Position numbers and translations under genes: made by a program. A stretch of DNA of 22,515 bases, from positions 1 through 22,515 of the forward strand of contig JBHIBO010000023.1 of the NCBI GenBank assembly GCA_046759185.1, given 5' to 3'. Origin of the DNA: JAJISK01 sp046759185 (lineage in GTDB: Archaea; Thermoplasmatota; Thermoplasmata; RBG-16-68-12; JAJISG01). Under the pieces are notes generated by a model that was given only the letters and a program-made list of their open reading frames with translations, was not told where the DNA came from and did no database searches. Of the stretch, positions 8,046 to 16,301 are shown piece after piece. How positions within the stretch are numbered: the stretch's first letter is position 1; every line of letters begins with the position of its first letter.

Positions 8046-8164
8046 TGAATACCCCGAGGGGGAATGGAATGCCCAGTATGAAGCAACCCGGTGGAAGATT
8101 CTCCGAGACAGCAGCACACTTAGAGGCCTGCGCTAGAATCCAATGCAGTTCGGAGCGCCTGGCT

Positions 8165-8188
8165 GTAACATTCCATCCGTAATGTTGC
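8165..8188 (+). repeat. 24-bp dispersed inverted repeat, copy 3
   Basis: The left arm is GTAACATT followed by CCAT; the right arm is AATGTTGC. It lies between the small membrane protein gene and the end of the proline iminopeptidase gene. Confidence 0.8.
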
Positions 8189-8233
8189 GCCGTCCGCGAA
8201 GTGTCAGAGAGCGGAGACGAGCAAGGACGGGAC

Positions 8234-9139
8234 CTAGATCCGGGCCTCCACGCGGCTGAGGAACCCATCGAGGACCTGGCGGTAGGCTTCCGCTTCCTCT
8301 GCGTGGGCCATATGGGAGCTTTGCTCGAAGACCACCCACTCGGAGCCGGGAATGCCCCGATGCACCGTCCTGGCGATGGCCGGGGTCGCTTCGTCATGAC
8401 GGCCCGAGGTCACCAAGGTCGGGACCCGGATATCCCCGAGCCGCTCTGTGATGTCCCAATCGCGGAGGGTCCCGACCACATGAAATTCGCTTGGACCGTT
8501 CATCGTGTGGTACACCTCCGGGTCCTCCTCGAGCTGGGCGAAGGTCCGATTGACGAAGTCCGGCCACGGGTCGAGGCGGCACAGGTGGCGACGGTAGAAG
8601 ACAAGCATGGCCTCCTCGTAGGCCGGGTCATCTGTGGTGTCCGCATCCTCGTGCTTCCGGAGGGTCTCCTGGACGTCCGGCGGGAGCTCCGCCCGGAGCC
8701 GGTCTGCCTCGGCGATCCATTGGGGGATGCTCGCGGGGGAGCTCGCCAGGACGAGGCTCTCGAGTCCCATCGGGTTCGTCAGCGCGTATTCCATTGCCAG
8801 CATTCCTCCCCACGAATTGCCGAAGAGGTGGAGTCGGTCCAGTCCGAGAGCCCTAGCAACCACGCCCACCTCCTCCACGAACAGGTCGACCGTCCATAAC
8901 GAGGGGTCGTGTGGATGATCGGAGTGTCCGCAGCCGAGCTGATCGTAGAAGATGACGCGGCGTCCGGTGGCGGCCATTCCCTCCAGCGGTTCCAGGTAGT
9001 CGTGGGCTGCACCCGGACCTCCATGCAGACAGAGCAGCGGCAGCTTTCCCGGGGCCTCCCGGTCTCCCACCATCCGATACCACACCCGGTGCTGACGGAA
9101 CGGAATGAAGCCTTCCTTGGCGGGAACGGCGGTCTCCAT
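8234..9139 (-). CDS. pip: proline iminopeptidase (tricorn interacting factor F1-like)
   Basis: The 301-residue alpha/beta hydrolase has the family oxyanion motif HGGPG (39-43), YDQLGCGHS, the nucleophile elbow GNSWGG (Ser109), Asp249 in SGRHDEATP and His276 in SSHMAH. Family and spacing match prolyl aminopeptidases, notably the archaeal F1 enzyme that trims peptides released by the tricorn protease. It should release N-terminal proline and other residues from short peptides in the cytoplasm. The start is supported by a purine-rich gaggggga just upstream of the ATG. The upstream region is shared with the divergent LOG-family gene. A related alpha/beta hydrolase activity cannot be excluded, but the HGGPG and GNSWGG pair is characteristic. 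Confidence 0.93.
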   Translation of the reverse strand: METAVPAKEGFIPFRQHRVWYRMVGDREAPGKLPLLCLHGGPGAAHDYLEPLEGMAATGRRVIFYDQLGCGHSDHPHDPSLWTVDLFVEEVGVVARALGLDRLHLFGNSWGGMLAMEYALTNPMGLESLVLASSPASIPQWIAEADRLRAELPPDVQETLRKHEDADTTDDPAYEEAMLVFYRRHLCRLDPWPDFVNRTFAQLEEDPEVYHTMNGPSEFHVVGTLRDWDITERLGDIRVPTLVTSGRHDEATPAIARTVHRGIPGSEWVVFEQSSHMAHAEEAEAYRQVLDGFLSRVEARI

Positions 9140-9391
9140 CTGGCTCCCCCTCTTCTCGCGGATATTCTGAATCGTGTCTTAAACATACGTGCGACCGCAG
9201 CCAGCAGGGTCGCGCCACTTGGAGTCGTCCCTCCGGAGGTTCGCGGAGACCACGGTTCTCGATCGATGCGGGCGCTTGAGTTCTCCGGTACCCTTCGCAA
9301 TCCCCGTGGCGTTTGGGGAGGGGCGCGTCCCACAGACGTAGTGTGAAATACCTCGGCGCGGCGTATCGAGCTCCAGGCTGGGAAGAACACC
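9140..9391. other. divergent intergenic region
   Basis: This 252-base region separates the iminopeptidase and LOG-family genes and must hold both promoters. An A/T-rich tcttaaac at 9177-9184 could be a TATA element for the iminopeptidase. I see no copy of either repeat family here and no small gene. Confidence 0.4.
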
Positions 9392-10432
9392 ATGACCACC
9401 CGGAACCTTCGCAACCCGGAAAAGGCACTCAGAGAGGCGAGGGAAGTCCTCACCTCGGATCGTCAGGACCTCCGCTCCCTGCTCTACCGGGACATCCTCC
9501 TCAACGCGCTGAGGACCAGGAGGGATGACCTGGACATCCTGGACCTCAAGGTCATCCATCGGGCCGTCACCGAGTTTCGCCACGCCGCTCGCATCTTCAA
9601 GCCCTACCGTGGGGTCCGCAAGGTCTCCATGTTCGGGTCGGCCCGCGAAAGGAGGGGCAGTCCCTACTACGAGCTCGCCGTGCAGCTTGGCCGCCGACTG
9701 GTCGAGAGGGGGTTCATGGTCATCACGGGAGCTGCGGAGGGTATCATGAGCGCTGGGGTTGAAGGTGCGGGACCGGAGAACAGCTTCGGCGTGAACATCC
9801 TCCTCCCCTTCGAGAAGGAGCCAACCCGGTTGCTTCAGGACGACCCAAAGCTCGTCAACTTCAGGTACTTCTTCACCCGCAAGGTATTCTTCGTCATGGA
9901 GTCCGATGCGGTGGCGCTGTTCCCGGGGGGCTACGGGACACACGACGAGGGGTTTGAGGTGCTGACGCTGCTGCAAACGGGCAAAACGCCTCCGATGCCC
10001 GTCGTGCTGATGGAACTTCCGGGGGAGCAGTACTGGGAAACCTGGGACCGATTTGTACGAGATCAGCTGCTCGCTCGCGGCTTCGTCTCCCCGGAGGACC
10101 TCGGATTCTATCGGATCGTGCATTCCCCGGAGGAAGCGACTGATTGGATCGCATCCTTTCACTCGACCTACCACTCCACGCGCCAAGTCGGAGATCGACT
10201 CGTTATTCGGCTCGAAAGGGAACTCTCAGACGACGACGTGTCGGAACTCAATCGGGCCTTCCAGGACCTGGTCGCGTCGGGCAGAATCTCCAAAACCTCC
10301 GCGCTCCCCGAGGAGGAGGACGAACCGGATCTCCTGTCTAGACCCAGGATCGCTTTCTCCTATGACAGGGGCAGTGCCGGGCGGCTTCATGAGCTGATAT
10401 TGACAATCAACAGGCTGGGCGGCGCGTTGTAA
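9392..10432 (+). CDS. LOG/TIGR00730-family nucleotide phosphoribohydrolase
   Basis: The 346-residue protein has the lysine-decarboxylase-like Rossmann fold of the LOG family. SMFGSAR (79-85) binds the phosphate side, TGAAEGIM (112-119) stands where many members have SGGGPGIM, TRKVFF (162-167) supplies the catalytic Arg, and PGGYGTHDE (178-186) is the diagnostic PGGxGTxxE. The family cleaves nucleoside 5'-monophosphates to base and ribose 5-phosphate. It is longer than minimal LOG proteins (about 190 residues): it has an N-terminal helical extension of about 70 residues and a C-terminal extension of about 90. Long versions occur in archaea and bacteria. The stop overlaps the 3' end of the truncated hydrolase on the other strand. 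Confidence 0.9.
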   Translation: MTTRNLRNPEKALREAREVLTSDRQDLRSLLYRDILLNALRTRRDDLDILDLKVIHRAVTEFRHAARIFKPYRGVRKVSMFGSARERRGSPYYELAVQLGRRLVERGFMVITGAAEGIMSAGVEGAGPENSFGVNILLPFEKEPTRLLQDDPKLVNFRYFFTRKVFFVMESDAVALFPGGYGTHDEGFEVLTLLQTGKTPPMPVVLMELPGEQYWETWDRFVRDQLLARGFVSPEDLGFYRIVHSPEEATDWIASFHSTYHSTRQVGDRLVIRLERELSDDDVSELNRAFQDLVASGRISKTSALPEEEDEPDLLSRPRIAFSYDRGSAGRLHELILTINRLGGAL

Positions 10433-10875
10433 CGTACTGGCAGGCCCGTCCGCGAGTCGATGCCGGCAGCCGCCACAGCGATGTCCCCGCCGATCGACTC
10501 GCCTCCCATACTGCATGGTGACGAGATACCGAACTCGGCCATGCCCCAATCGATGACACGCAGGGTGTCCAGTGCAGATTGACCGAGGATAGGCCAGACA
10601 GTGTGCGGGAAATTCCCCATCGCACGAGTGAACATTTGCTCGACGGGCTCCCCAGTGCCGCGTTCGCCATGCTGCCATGGATCAAAGCTCATGGCCACGA
10701 AGCCCGCTGCGGATAGCTTCCGCAGATAGGGCAGCGTATCTTCCTTCCTCTCCATGCCACCAGGCAGCCAGATGGCAAGCCTGGTTGCCGGTCGTAGCTC
10801 GCCTGGTGTTAGCCAGGCTACCGGGACGTGGTCGACACGAGAGACCGCCAGAGCCCGTTCATCTGGGCTTTTCAT
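10387..10875 (-). pseudogene. alpha/beta hydrolase, truncated after the nucleophile elbow
   Basis: The product begins MKSPDERALAVSRV at ATG 10875, four bases after GGGGAG, and has hydrolase landmarks: AIWLPGG, SFDPWQHGERG, and the nucleophile motif GGESIGG followed by DIAVAAAGID. After this point, where a complete hydrolase needs another 100 or so residues with the catalytic Asp and His, the sequence changes to unrelated residues (SRTGLPVRYN) and stops at 10387, inside the 3' end of the LOG-family gene. The frame is open upstream to 11079 and may include more of the original protein. Loss of two of three catalytic residues argues for a pseudogene, with the break point near 10430-10450. Confidence 0.75.
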
Positions 10876-10991
10876 ATGCTCCCCAATGTCAGCCAAGGCA
10901 CGGCGTAGCTTAATCGCTGCGACCGTGGGCAAGCGAGACTTGCTCTCCAATCGAAGGGCGTAGGGAGGTGGCTGAAACAAGGCCAGGGGAG

Positions 10992-11015
10992 GTCGCACTT
11001 CATCCGTGATGCTAC
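10992..11015 (+). repeat. 24-bp dispersed inverted repeat, copy 4
   Basis: The left arm is GTCGCACT followed by TCAT; the right arm is GATGCTAC. It is the only copy that could overlap a reading frame, namely the extended, probably defunct hydrolase frame. Confidence 0.75.
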
Positions 11016-11092
11016 GGTCAAGTGGCAAACGATGCTGGGAACGCCGTGGCGGCGTGAAGGAAGTGGAGAAGGCCTCCAACTCACAGTAACCC

Positions 11093-11110
11093 GTTCAAAT
11101 ATTGTTGAAC
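11093..11110 (+). promoter_or_regulatory. perfect dyad GTTCAA-N6-TTGAAC, possible operator
   Basis: The six-base arms are perfect inverted repeats separated by atattg. The site is about 105 bases upstream of the glycosyltransferase start, in an A/T-rich patch. It resembles a dimeric regulator site; the binding protein is unknown. Confidence 0.35.
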
Positions 11111-11215
11111 AACACTTATCCCAGAACCCCGTCTCCAAGCAGAAATCAGACAAGTTGAGGAAGCGAGGGCGAGGTCCTTCTTGCCTCGCTGGGAACCTGG
11201 AAAGGAGAGAGCGGC

Positions 11216-12823
11216 GTGACCGTTTCGAGGCAGGTCTCGGAACGGCGCTGGGGCAGACGGTTCTTCTTGGTAATGTTCTCGATCTGGATCGGGACGGCCC
11301 TCATATTCGCGGTCACCGTTGTGAACTGGACCCAGCTCATCTCTCTCGTCCAGTTCGGCCTGATGGTCCTCTTTCTGTTCAGCTTCTCCTTCGCCTTCTC
11401 GAAGCGACTCCTCTCCCTCTTTCTGCCGCCCTACGCGCCGCCTGCTCTGGACCGCCTCACCGAGTCGCCGCGGGTGGCCGTCCTATACACGACCATGAAC
11501 GACGTCGTCCCAGAGTGCATTCGGGCGATCCGCCAGACCTATCCTTGCGATGTGTACCTCCTTGACGACTCCTCAGATCCAGCGAAGCGGGCAGTCGTCG
11601 ACGCCCTCGCCACGGAAATGGACTTCTCGGTGGCTCGGAGGCCTGAACGCCTCGGCTTCAAGGCGGGAGCCTTGAACAACTGGTTGCAGCTTCACGGTCA
11701 TGCCTACGACTACTTCGTCCTCCTCGATGCGGACTCGATACTCCCTCCCGACTGGGTGGAGGAGGCCCTGCGATTTGCGGAACACCCCGCCAACCGAGAT
11801 GTTGCGATCTTCCAGGGTATGATCAATATCTGGAACACGGACCGGCCATTTCCCGCGGCCCTCGCTCCCACCCACCTCCTCAGCCACGATGAATGGGAGC
11901 GGAAGCTCGCGAACTACCTCGGAAGTGTGGTCTGCTACGGACACAACGTGATGATCCGTGTCGCACCCGTCCTGGAGATCGGCGGGTTCGACGAGAGTTA
12001 TGTGTCGGAGGACTTCGCGACGGCCGTCAAGCTCGCCTCCCATGGCCACGGCTCCGTCTTCGTCCCGTTGCACTCCTGGGAAGCGTTGCCGGAGAACGTA
12101 CGGGGCTTCGTACGGAGGCAGAACAAGTGGACCCGGAGCTCGATGGAGTTCTTCTCCTTCGTTCCCTCGGCTCGCATTCCATGGTGGAAGAAGCTAGTGC
12201 TCCTCCAGGTCCCTTGGGGCCATCTCGCGTACGTGGCAATCATGGCGGCAATCCTCCTGGCCGTCTTCGGACGCCTCTCGAGTTTCAACGCCTTTGTGGC
12301 CTTCGGTCAGAACCTAGCCGCCGCTCCCTTGGCGTACATCTGGTCCGTCCCCCTGTTCCGATTCATCATCCTTCTCACGCTCGTGACCTTTGCCTTCACG
12401 CTTGCGAAACTTGTCCAGGTCCGCCTCCCCCTCCTCGTCTTCCTCCGCGCGAACCTTCTCAGCAAGGCCATCGGGTCGATCATGCTTCCTCACGAGGTCC
12501 GCTCAATGGCCGCCTATCTGTTCGACCGGAAACGGCGCTTCCCCGTGACGCCGAAGGACGAACCGCCGATGACGATGAGGGAGATATTGAGGATCGGCAG
12601 GGGGACCGTCGCGCTGATCGCCTTCGTGATCCTCGGCTTAGTCCTGGTGAATCCGGTGGGCCTGTACTACAACCTCCTCTGGCTCCTTCCCTTCACTACC
12701 TCCCCGCTCATGCTCTACCACTTCTGCGGCCCACGGGCACAACCAGCCGGACAGAGGAAGGGCGGTCTCGGGAGGGACCTTCGTCTCCACACGGCGGTGG
12801 ATCGTCCGCAGAACCGATGGTAA
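11216..12823 (+). CDS. membrane-bound family 2 glycosyltransferase (cellulose synthase-like)
   Basis: The 535-residue protein has two N-terminal helices (about 15-37 and 40-62), a cytoplasmic GT-A domain, and about four C-terminal helices. Catalytic landmarks are VYLLDDSS (113-120), KAGALNNW (149-156), the DxD motif in LLDADS (Asp171, Asp173), VSEDFATA (Asp266 as probable base) and RRQNKW (302-305), a variant of QxxRW. This is the layout of processive beta-glycan synthases and relatives such as cellulose and hyaluronan synthases. Lone archaeal members are usually assigned to surface polysaccharide synthesis. The polymer is unknown. GTG is the start, five bases after aaaggagaga. No partner glycan genes are adjacent. 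Confidence 0.92.
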   Translation: MTVSRQVSERRWGRRFFLVMFSIWIGTALIFAVTVVNWTQLISLVQFGLMVLFLFSFSFAFSKRLLSLFLPPYAPPALDRLTESPRVAVLYTTMNDVVPECIRAIRQTYPCDVYLLDDSSDPAKRAVVDALATEMDFSVARRPERLGFKAGALNNWLQLHGHAYDYFVLLDADSILPPDWVEEALRFAEHPANRDVAIFQGMINIWNTDRPFPAALAPTHLLSHDEWERKLANYLGSVVCYGHNVMIRVAPVLEIGGFDESYVSEDFATAVKLASHGHGSVFVPLHSWEALPENVRGFVRRQNKWTRSSMEFFSFVPSARIPWWKKLVLLQVPWGHLAYVAIMAAILLAVFGRLSSFNAFVAFGQNLAAAPLAYIWSVPLFRFIILLTLVTFAFTLAKLVQVRLPLLVFLRANLLSKAIGSIMLPHEVRSMAAYLFDRKRRFPVTPKDEPPMTMREILRIGRGTVALIAFVILGLVLVNPVGLYYNLLWLLPFTTSPLMLYHFCGPRAQPAGQRKGGLGRDLRLHTAVDRPQNRW

Positions 12824-12992
12824 TCGGCGCTCCAACATCGCCTGAGGCCTGTTGGCTCGAGGATCCTCTGGCTTCTCGATGACCCTCAGCCCTTGGGGCC
12901 TTGCATCCGATCTGGTTCCTGACCCCGAGTCCCTTTCCTACGCCTTTCGACAGTGTGTGGAATCAGGACGTTGCTCCTCGCTCCCGCACGGG

Positions 12993-13017
12993 GTAGCACT
13001 TCATTACGTAATGTCGC
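12993..13017 (+). repeat. dispersed inverted repeat, copy 5 (25 bp)
   Basis: The left arm is GTAGCACT followed by TCAT; the right arm is AATGTCGC, with one extra base in the centre. It lies in the 270-base gap between the glycosyltransferase and the thioredoxin-like gene; I see nothing else in that gap. Confidence 0.75.
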
Positions 13018-13093
13018 TCCGGTGGGGCCGCTCCTTAACCCTGCCCCGGTGATCGAGCGTGAGGGTCTTATCGATCCCCGACCATGGGCGGTC

Positions 13094-13384
13094 ATGGGAC
13101 GGGGCCACGTCATCGAGATCTTCTCCGCGGGCTGTCCACTATGCACGCACGTCAGCGACGTCATCGAAGTGGGAAAGTGTCGCGGTTGCACTCGGATAAT
13201 CCACGATGTCAGAGCACCGACAGCCGAGGTTGCAGCAAAGATGAGCGCCTATGGGGTGACTGCCGTCCCCACCATCGTCATCGATGGTGAGATCAAGATC
13301 GCTGGAACCCCGCCGTTTCCCTGGGTCTGTGATGACGAGCTCTACATTCGTCTGAGGGAAGAGTACCCCCTCATCGGCTCGTAA
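13094..13384 (+). CDS. small thioredoxin/glutaredoxin-fold protein with two CxxC pairs
   Basis: From ATG at 13094 the product is 96 residues. Strand 1 (HVIEIFSAG) leads into the redox motif CPLC (Cys14, Cys17). The second strand region carries another pair, CRGC (Cys29, Cys32). AVPTIVIDGE gives the cis-proline loop (Pro59) facing the active site. The fold and the first CxxC point to a cytoplasmic thiol-disulfide oxidoreductase. The second CxxC could form a resolving pair or bind metal. The frame is open upstream to 12953, but that part contains the dispersed repeat and has no fold character. The stop is nine bases from the convergent methyltransferase stop. Confidence 0.8.
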   Translation: MGRGHVIEIFSAGCPLCTHVSDVIEVGKCRGCTRIIHDVRAPTAEVAAKMSAYGVTAVPTIVIDGEIKIAGTPPFPWVCDDELYIRLREEYPLIGS

Positions 13385-13393
13385 AGGGTCCTC

Positions 13394-14086
13394 TCACACG
13401 CGATTCTTTGCCACCGCTGCCAGGAACACCTCACCACTGTGGACGGAGTCCAGGTCGAAGGAATTCCCTTCAAGCATTCCTTCAAGATCCGGCCCGGTGA
13501 AGTATCGCTTAAGCACCCTGAACCTGCGGCCGTCCTTCAGGGCTCTCTCCAGAACGCCTTCCTTCTGCCTGTGGTGTTCGCGCGTTCGACTCCAACCGGA
13601 GTCAATGACCATCAGTGGAGCCCCCGGCCTGAGGATGGATCTCAGCTTCGCGAAGAACGTTCGTTCCCTCTCCACCGGTAGGTGACTCAGAAAGAAGCCC
13701 AGAATCGCGCTGTCGAACGGGCGGGCCTCCAAGGTGGTTGCGAAGAAATCCCCGTGGATGAAGCTGCACTTCGCCTGTGCCCCAATCTGGCTAGCCCTTT
13801 TTCGACACTCCAACAACATCCTCTCGGACTGATCAATCAGCGTGACCTGCGAGCAGTTCCCCTCGTAGTAAGGCAGCCAGAACCCAGTCCCGCATCCGAT
13901 GTCAATCAAATGACCCGTGCCGAACTCTGAGGCCATCTCTGTGGCTGCTGCAACGTCGCCTTTGTAGGCAGAGGGGACCGGGATGGCCGGTCCCATTCCG
14001 GAGTAGAATTCCTCATACTCCTCAGCCCTCTCATCGTAGTACGACATCATTTCCTGCTCAAGTTCTGAGTCCATACGCACGTTCAC
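13394..14086 (-). CDS. class I SAM-dependent methyltransferase
   Basis: The 230-residue protein has motif I LIDIGCGTG (60-68), the acidic ribose-binding residue in VTLIDQS (Asp85), FIHGDFF after strand 3, and FDSAILGFFLSHLP as motif IV and post-motif region. The N-terminal YYDERAEEYEEFY is a common cap in small-molecule methyltransferases. The acceptor is unknown. Starts are GTG (14086) or ATG four codons later (14074). It is divergent from the first ATPase gene and shares with it the operator-rich region 14087-14313. Confidence 0.88.
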   Translation of the reverse strand: MNVRMDSELEQEMMSYYDERAEEYEEFYSGMGPAIPVPSAYKGDVAAATEMASEFGTGHLIDIGCGTGFWLPYYEGNCSQVTLIDQSERMLLECRKRASQIGAQAKCSFIHGDFFATTLEARPFDSAILGFFLSHLPVERERTFFAKLRSILRPGAPLMVIDSGWSRTREHHRQKEGVLERALKDGRRFRVLKRYFTGPDLEGMLEGNSFDLDSVHSGEVFLAAVAKNRV

Positions 14087-14247
14087 CGTTGACTAGCAGA
14101 CTGAGAGGGCTAGTATCAATATTCGCATCAACGGGACACGGAACTGCACCCTCACGAAGGCATGTCAGATCTGAGGTGGCGCTCCATGTGCAGCGTCACC
14201 AGCCGCGCCAAGCGAGGATCCGCTGCCAATACCGGGAGCGAATGCAC

Positions 14248-14264
14248 TGTACCAACATGTATAC
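14248..14264 (+). promoter_or_regulatory. extra TGTAC-N6-GTATAC dyad upstream of ATPase 1
   Basis: A 5-bp box, six bases and a second box reproduce half of the 31-bp bracketing site that begins eight bases further on. It suggests an extended or multi-dimer operator at this promoter only. Confidence 0.5.
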
Positions 14265-14271
14265 TCCATGT

Positions 14272-14302
14272 TATACAGATATGTATTATACATCCTTGTA
14301 TA
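14272..14302 (+). repeat. 31-bp triple-box site, upstream of ATPase 1
   Basis: The layout is TATAC-AGATAT-GTATTATAC-ATCCTT-GTATA, symmetrical about its centre. It ends 11 bases before the ATPase start and contains the likely TATA box. Over 33 bases (14272-14304) it matches the site after the gene (15471-15503) at 27 positions by direct alignment. Confidence 0.85.
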
Positions 14303-14313
14303 TCATCTCCCTC

Positions 14314-15459
14314 ATGGCAGCCCGCAACCCCTTTCCGTTCGGCCGAGTCGTGACGGGCGAAGACTTCGCTGATCGGGAGCCCGAACTCGCCGAGCTGATC
14401 CGTGACCTGGAAGCCGGCCAATCCATCCTCCTCATCTCCCCCCGGCGGTACGGCAAGACCTCGCTCATGGTGGAGGCTCTACGGAGGCTGGAGAAGCGTG
14501 GACATCTCACCGCTCTCGTTGACCTATTCGGTTCGGTGACCCCCACGGACCTGGCCGAGAGGTTCACGCGAGAGGTCGTGGTCCGTCATTACACTCGGAT
14601 GGAGTCACTGGCCCGCTTCCTGCGAGAGGGGCTGGGCCGGCTACGTCCTGAGTTGACGCTCCACCCCGACGGCACCGTCGGTCTGGGCCTTCGGCGGGAG
14701 GCCGAGGCCCTCGGGGAGGAGGTGGTCCTCGAGGAGGTTCTCGATGCCCCCCAGGCTTTGGCCACCCGGGAGAAGAGGAGGCTCATGGTGGTCCTCGACG
14801 AGTTTCAGGAGATCGGCAATCTGGACGGGGAGTGGCTCCTGAAACTGATCCGGTCGAAGATTCAGCACCACGATGCCGTCAGCTACGCCTTCACCGGGTC
14901 CAAGAAGCACGCCCTTGAGCAGATCTTCGCCGATCCGTCGGGGGCCTTCTACCGGTCAGCGCGCCCGCACGGCCTCGGGCGGATCCCCCCGGGACCTTTC
15001 GGAGAGTACATAGCCGCACGATTCGACGCCACCCACCTCAGGCTCCCTGAGGGCATGGTTGAGCGGATCCTCGGTCTCACGGAAGGCCACCCCTACTTCA
15101 CGCAACAGCTCTGTCACGAGATGTGGAACCTGGGAACCGCGCGAGGGGCGGTCTCCGAGGAGGACTTCGAGGGCGCGATTGAACGCATCCTGGAGAACCA
15201 GGGGGAGCTCTACGCGCAGATCTGGGATGGTCTCTCCCGCTACCAGCGAAGGATGCTGCGCGCACTAGCCACGGGGGGGACGGACAGCCCCTACGCCTCG
15301 GCCTTCATCAAGCGGAATCGCCTGACGTCCGCCAGCCACGCGAAACGATCCCTTGGAGGGTTGCTCGAGAAGCAGCTCGTGGAGAAGGAGGACGGCACCT
15401 ACCGCGTGGCCGACCTGTTCCTGAGGGAATGGGTCGTTCGTTCGCTCTCCGCGAGGTGA
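14314..15459 (+). CDS. archaeal AAA-type ATPase with C-terminal winged helix (ATPase 1)
   Basis: From ATG at 14314 (MAARNPFPFGRVV) the protein is 381 residues. The Walker A variant is SPRRYGKTSL (42-51, Lys48), Walker B is LMVVLDEFQEI (Asp162, Glu163), a sensor-1-like strand is AFTGSKKH (192-199), and GHPYFTQQL (258-266) is the conserved C-terminal ATPase element. Residues about 303-370 look like a winged helix-turn-helix (YQRRMLRALA ... AKRSLGGLLEKQLVEKEDGTYRVAD). This is the archaeal ATPase family related to pfam01637 and STAND proteins, found in many copies per genome, with unknown function. The longer frame to 14089 covers the operator region and is unlikely to be translated. A 31-bp site brackets the gene on both sides. 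Confidence 0.9.
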   Translation: MAARNPFPFGRVVTGEDFADREPELAELIRDLEAGQSILLISPRRYGKTSLMVEALRRLEKRGHLTALVDLFGSVTPTDLAERFTREVVVRHYTRMESLARFLREGLGRLRPELTLHPDGTVGLGLRREAEALGEEVVLEEVLDAPQALATREKRRLMVVLDEFQEIGNLDGEWLLKLIRSKIQHHDAVSYAFTGSKKHALEQIFADPSGAFYRSARPHGLGRIPPGPFGEYIAARFDATHLRLPEGMVERILGLTEGHPYFTQQLCHEMWNLGTARGAVSEEDFEGAIERILENQGELYAQIWDGLSRYQRRMLRALATGGTDSPYASAFIKRNRLTSASHAKRSLGGLLEKQLVEKEDGTYRVADLFLREWVVRSLSAR

Positions 15460-15470
15460 TGGACCGCCAT

Positions 15471-15501
15471 TGTACAGATTTGTATAATACAACCAAGTAT
15501 A
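15471..15501 (+). repeat. 31-bp triple-box site, downstream of ATPase 1
   Basis: The layout is TGTAC-AGATTT-GTATAATAC-AACCAA-GTATA. It begins 11 bases after the ATPase stop codon, mirroring the 11-base spacing of the upstream copy to the start codon. Confidence 0.85.
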
Positions 15502-15561
15502 ACTGAGGCACGACCGATGTGGCTCGCATATCGTCGCGAAGCGGTCACTGACCCGTCAGTC

Positions 15562-15585
15562 GTGACACTCCATGCGTAACGCTAC
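15562..15585 (+). repeat. 24-bp dispersed inverted repeat, copy 6
   Basis: The left arm is GTGACACT followed by CCAT; the right arm is AACGCTAC. It lies between ATPase 1 and the end of vapC. Confidence 0.75.
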
Positions 15586-15649
15586 AACCCTACCCGAACG
15601 AAGGACCCGGCCTGTCCCGTTGACCCGGAAAGGCGTTAGGGCGGACCTG

Positions 15650-16051
15650 TCAATACGATTCTAGGGACAGGGTGACGATCTCCGAAATCGCGCGAAAGTC
15701 TTCATCTCGCGTGATGAGACTGTGTCCACCGGCTGCCGCTATCCCCGCGATCATCACGTCCACGTTGCCCTTCAACCGACCCAACCGGAGGAGTTCCGCT
15801 CGGATTTCTGCTGCAATCATTGCCGAGGATTCATCGAACGGAAGCAAGACAAAGGATGAGGCGAGGGCTCGGAAGGCCGCGGTCTCGGACCGAGAGCGAC
15901 GGTGCAGGAGGCCCGCCGAAATCTCGTAAAGGACAGGCGTGCTAAGGAACTTGGCCTCCCTTCGGCGGTCGAACTCCTCCGATTTGGCCAAGGCTCCCTC
16001 GTCGTCGCGGAGATAGTCGACGACATAGCTCGTATCCACGGTAATGCCCAC
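15650..16051 (-). CDS. vapC: VapC-type PIN-domain toxin ribonuclease
   Basis: From GTG at 16051 the protein is 133 residues (VGITVDTSYVVDYL), the standard PIN toxin length. The acidic metal-binding set is complete: Asp6 in VDTSYV, Glu43 in LYEISAGLL, Asp98 in GNVDVMIAGIA, and Asp116/Asp118 in TRDEDF. VapC toxins cut RNA, often tRNA or rRNA, and are neutralised by VapB. The start lies four bases after the vapB stop, so the two are translationally coupled. The frame is open far upstream, but that part overlaps vapB in another frame and has no PIN character. Confidence 0.93.
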   Translation of the reverse strand: MGITVDTSYVVDYLRDDEGALAKSEEFDRRREAKFLSTPVLYEISAGLLHRRSRSETAAFRALASSFVLLPFDESSAMIAAEIRAELLRLGRLKGNVDVMIAGIAAAGGHSLITRDEDFRAISEIVTLSLESY

Positions 16052-16055
16052 GGAG

Positions 16056-16295
16056 TCACCTACCGGATGCGAGCCGTCGACGCTGAATCTCGATGTCTTC
16101 CTCTCGCATTCGGGCGATCGTTTCAGCGAGTTCCTCGGCGGCCTCCTTGTCCAGGAAGCCACGGAAGATGGAGAACGAAGGCTGCTTGCCGCCCAACAGA
16201 CGGTGCACGACATCCGAAAAGCTCTCGCCTGGCCGTTTGGCAGCCTTGAGTTTCGCGTAGGCGGACTCCTCCAGTGAGATGGTCTTGCTTCCCAT
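16056..16295 (-). CDS. vapB: VapB-type antitoxin (UPF0330/DUF217)
   Basis: From ATG at 16295 (MGSKTISLEESAY) the product is 79 residues. The N-terminal strand and helix, with KLKAAKRPGESFSDVVHRLL, is the archaeal UPF0330 DNA-binding signature. The C-terminal FLDKEAAEELAETIARMREEDIEIQRRR is a charged helix expected to wrap around VapC. An in-frame ATG at 16313 would add six residues (MHIRRY) made of the A/T-rich promoter and is less likely. It should repress its own operon together with VapC and block the toxin. Confidence 0.92.
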   Translation of the reverse strand: MGSKTISLEESAYAKLKAAKRPGESFSDVVHRLLGGKQPSFSIFRGFLDKEAAEELAETIARMREEDIEIQRRRLASGR

Positions 16296-16301
16296 GTATC
16301 T

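Larger units (their letters stand above)
10876..11215. other. intergenic stretch between hydrolase remnant and glycosyltransferase
   Basis: If the hydrolase remnant starts at 10875, this 340-base stretch holds no gene. It contains copy 4 of the 24-bp repeat (10992-11015), a separate perfect dyad at 11093-11110, and the glycosyltransferase ribosome-binding site aaaggagaga (11201-11210). A minus-strand frame is open through most of it and may be the original N-terminus of the hydrolase. Confidence 0.5.
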
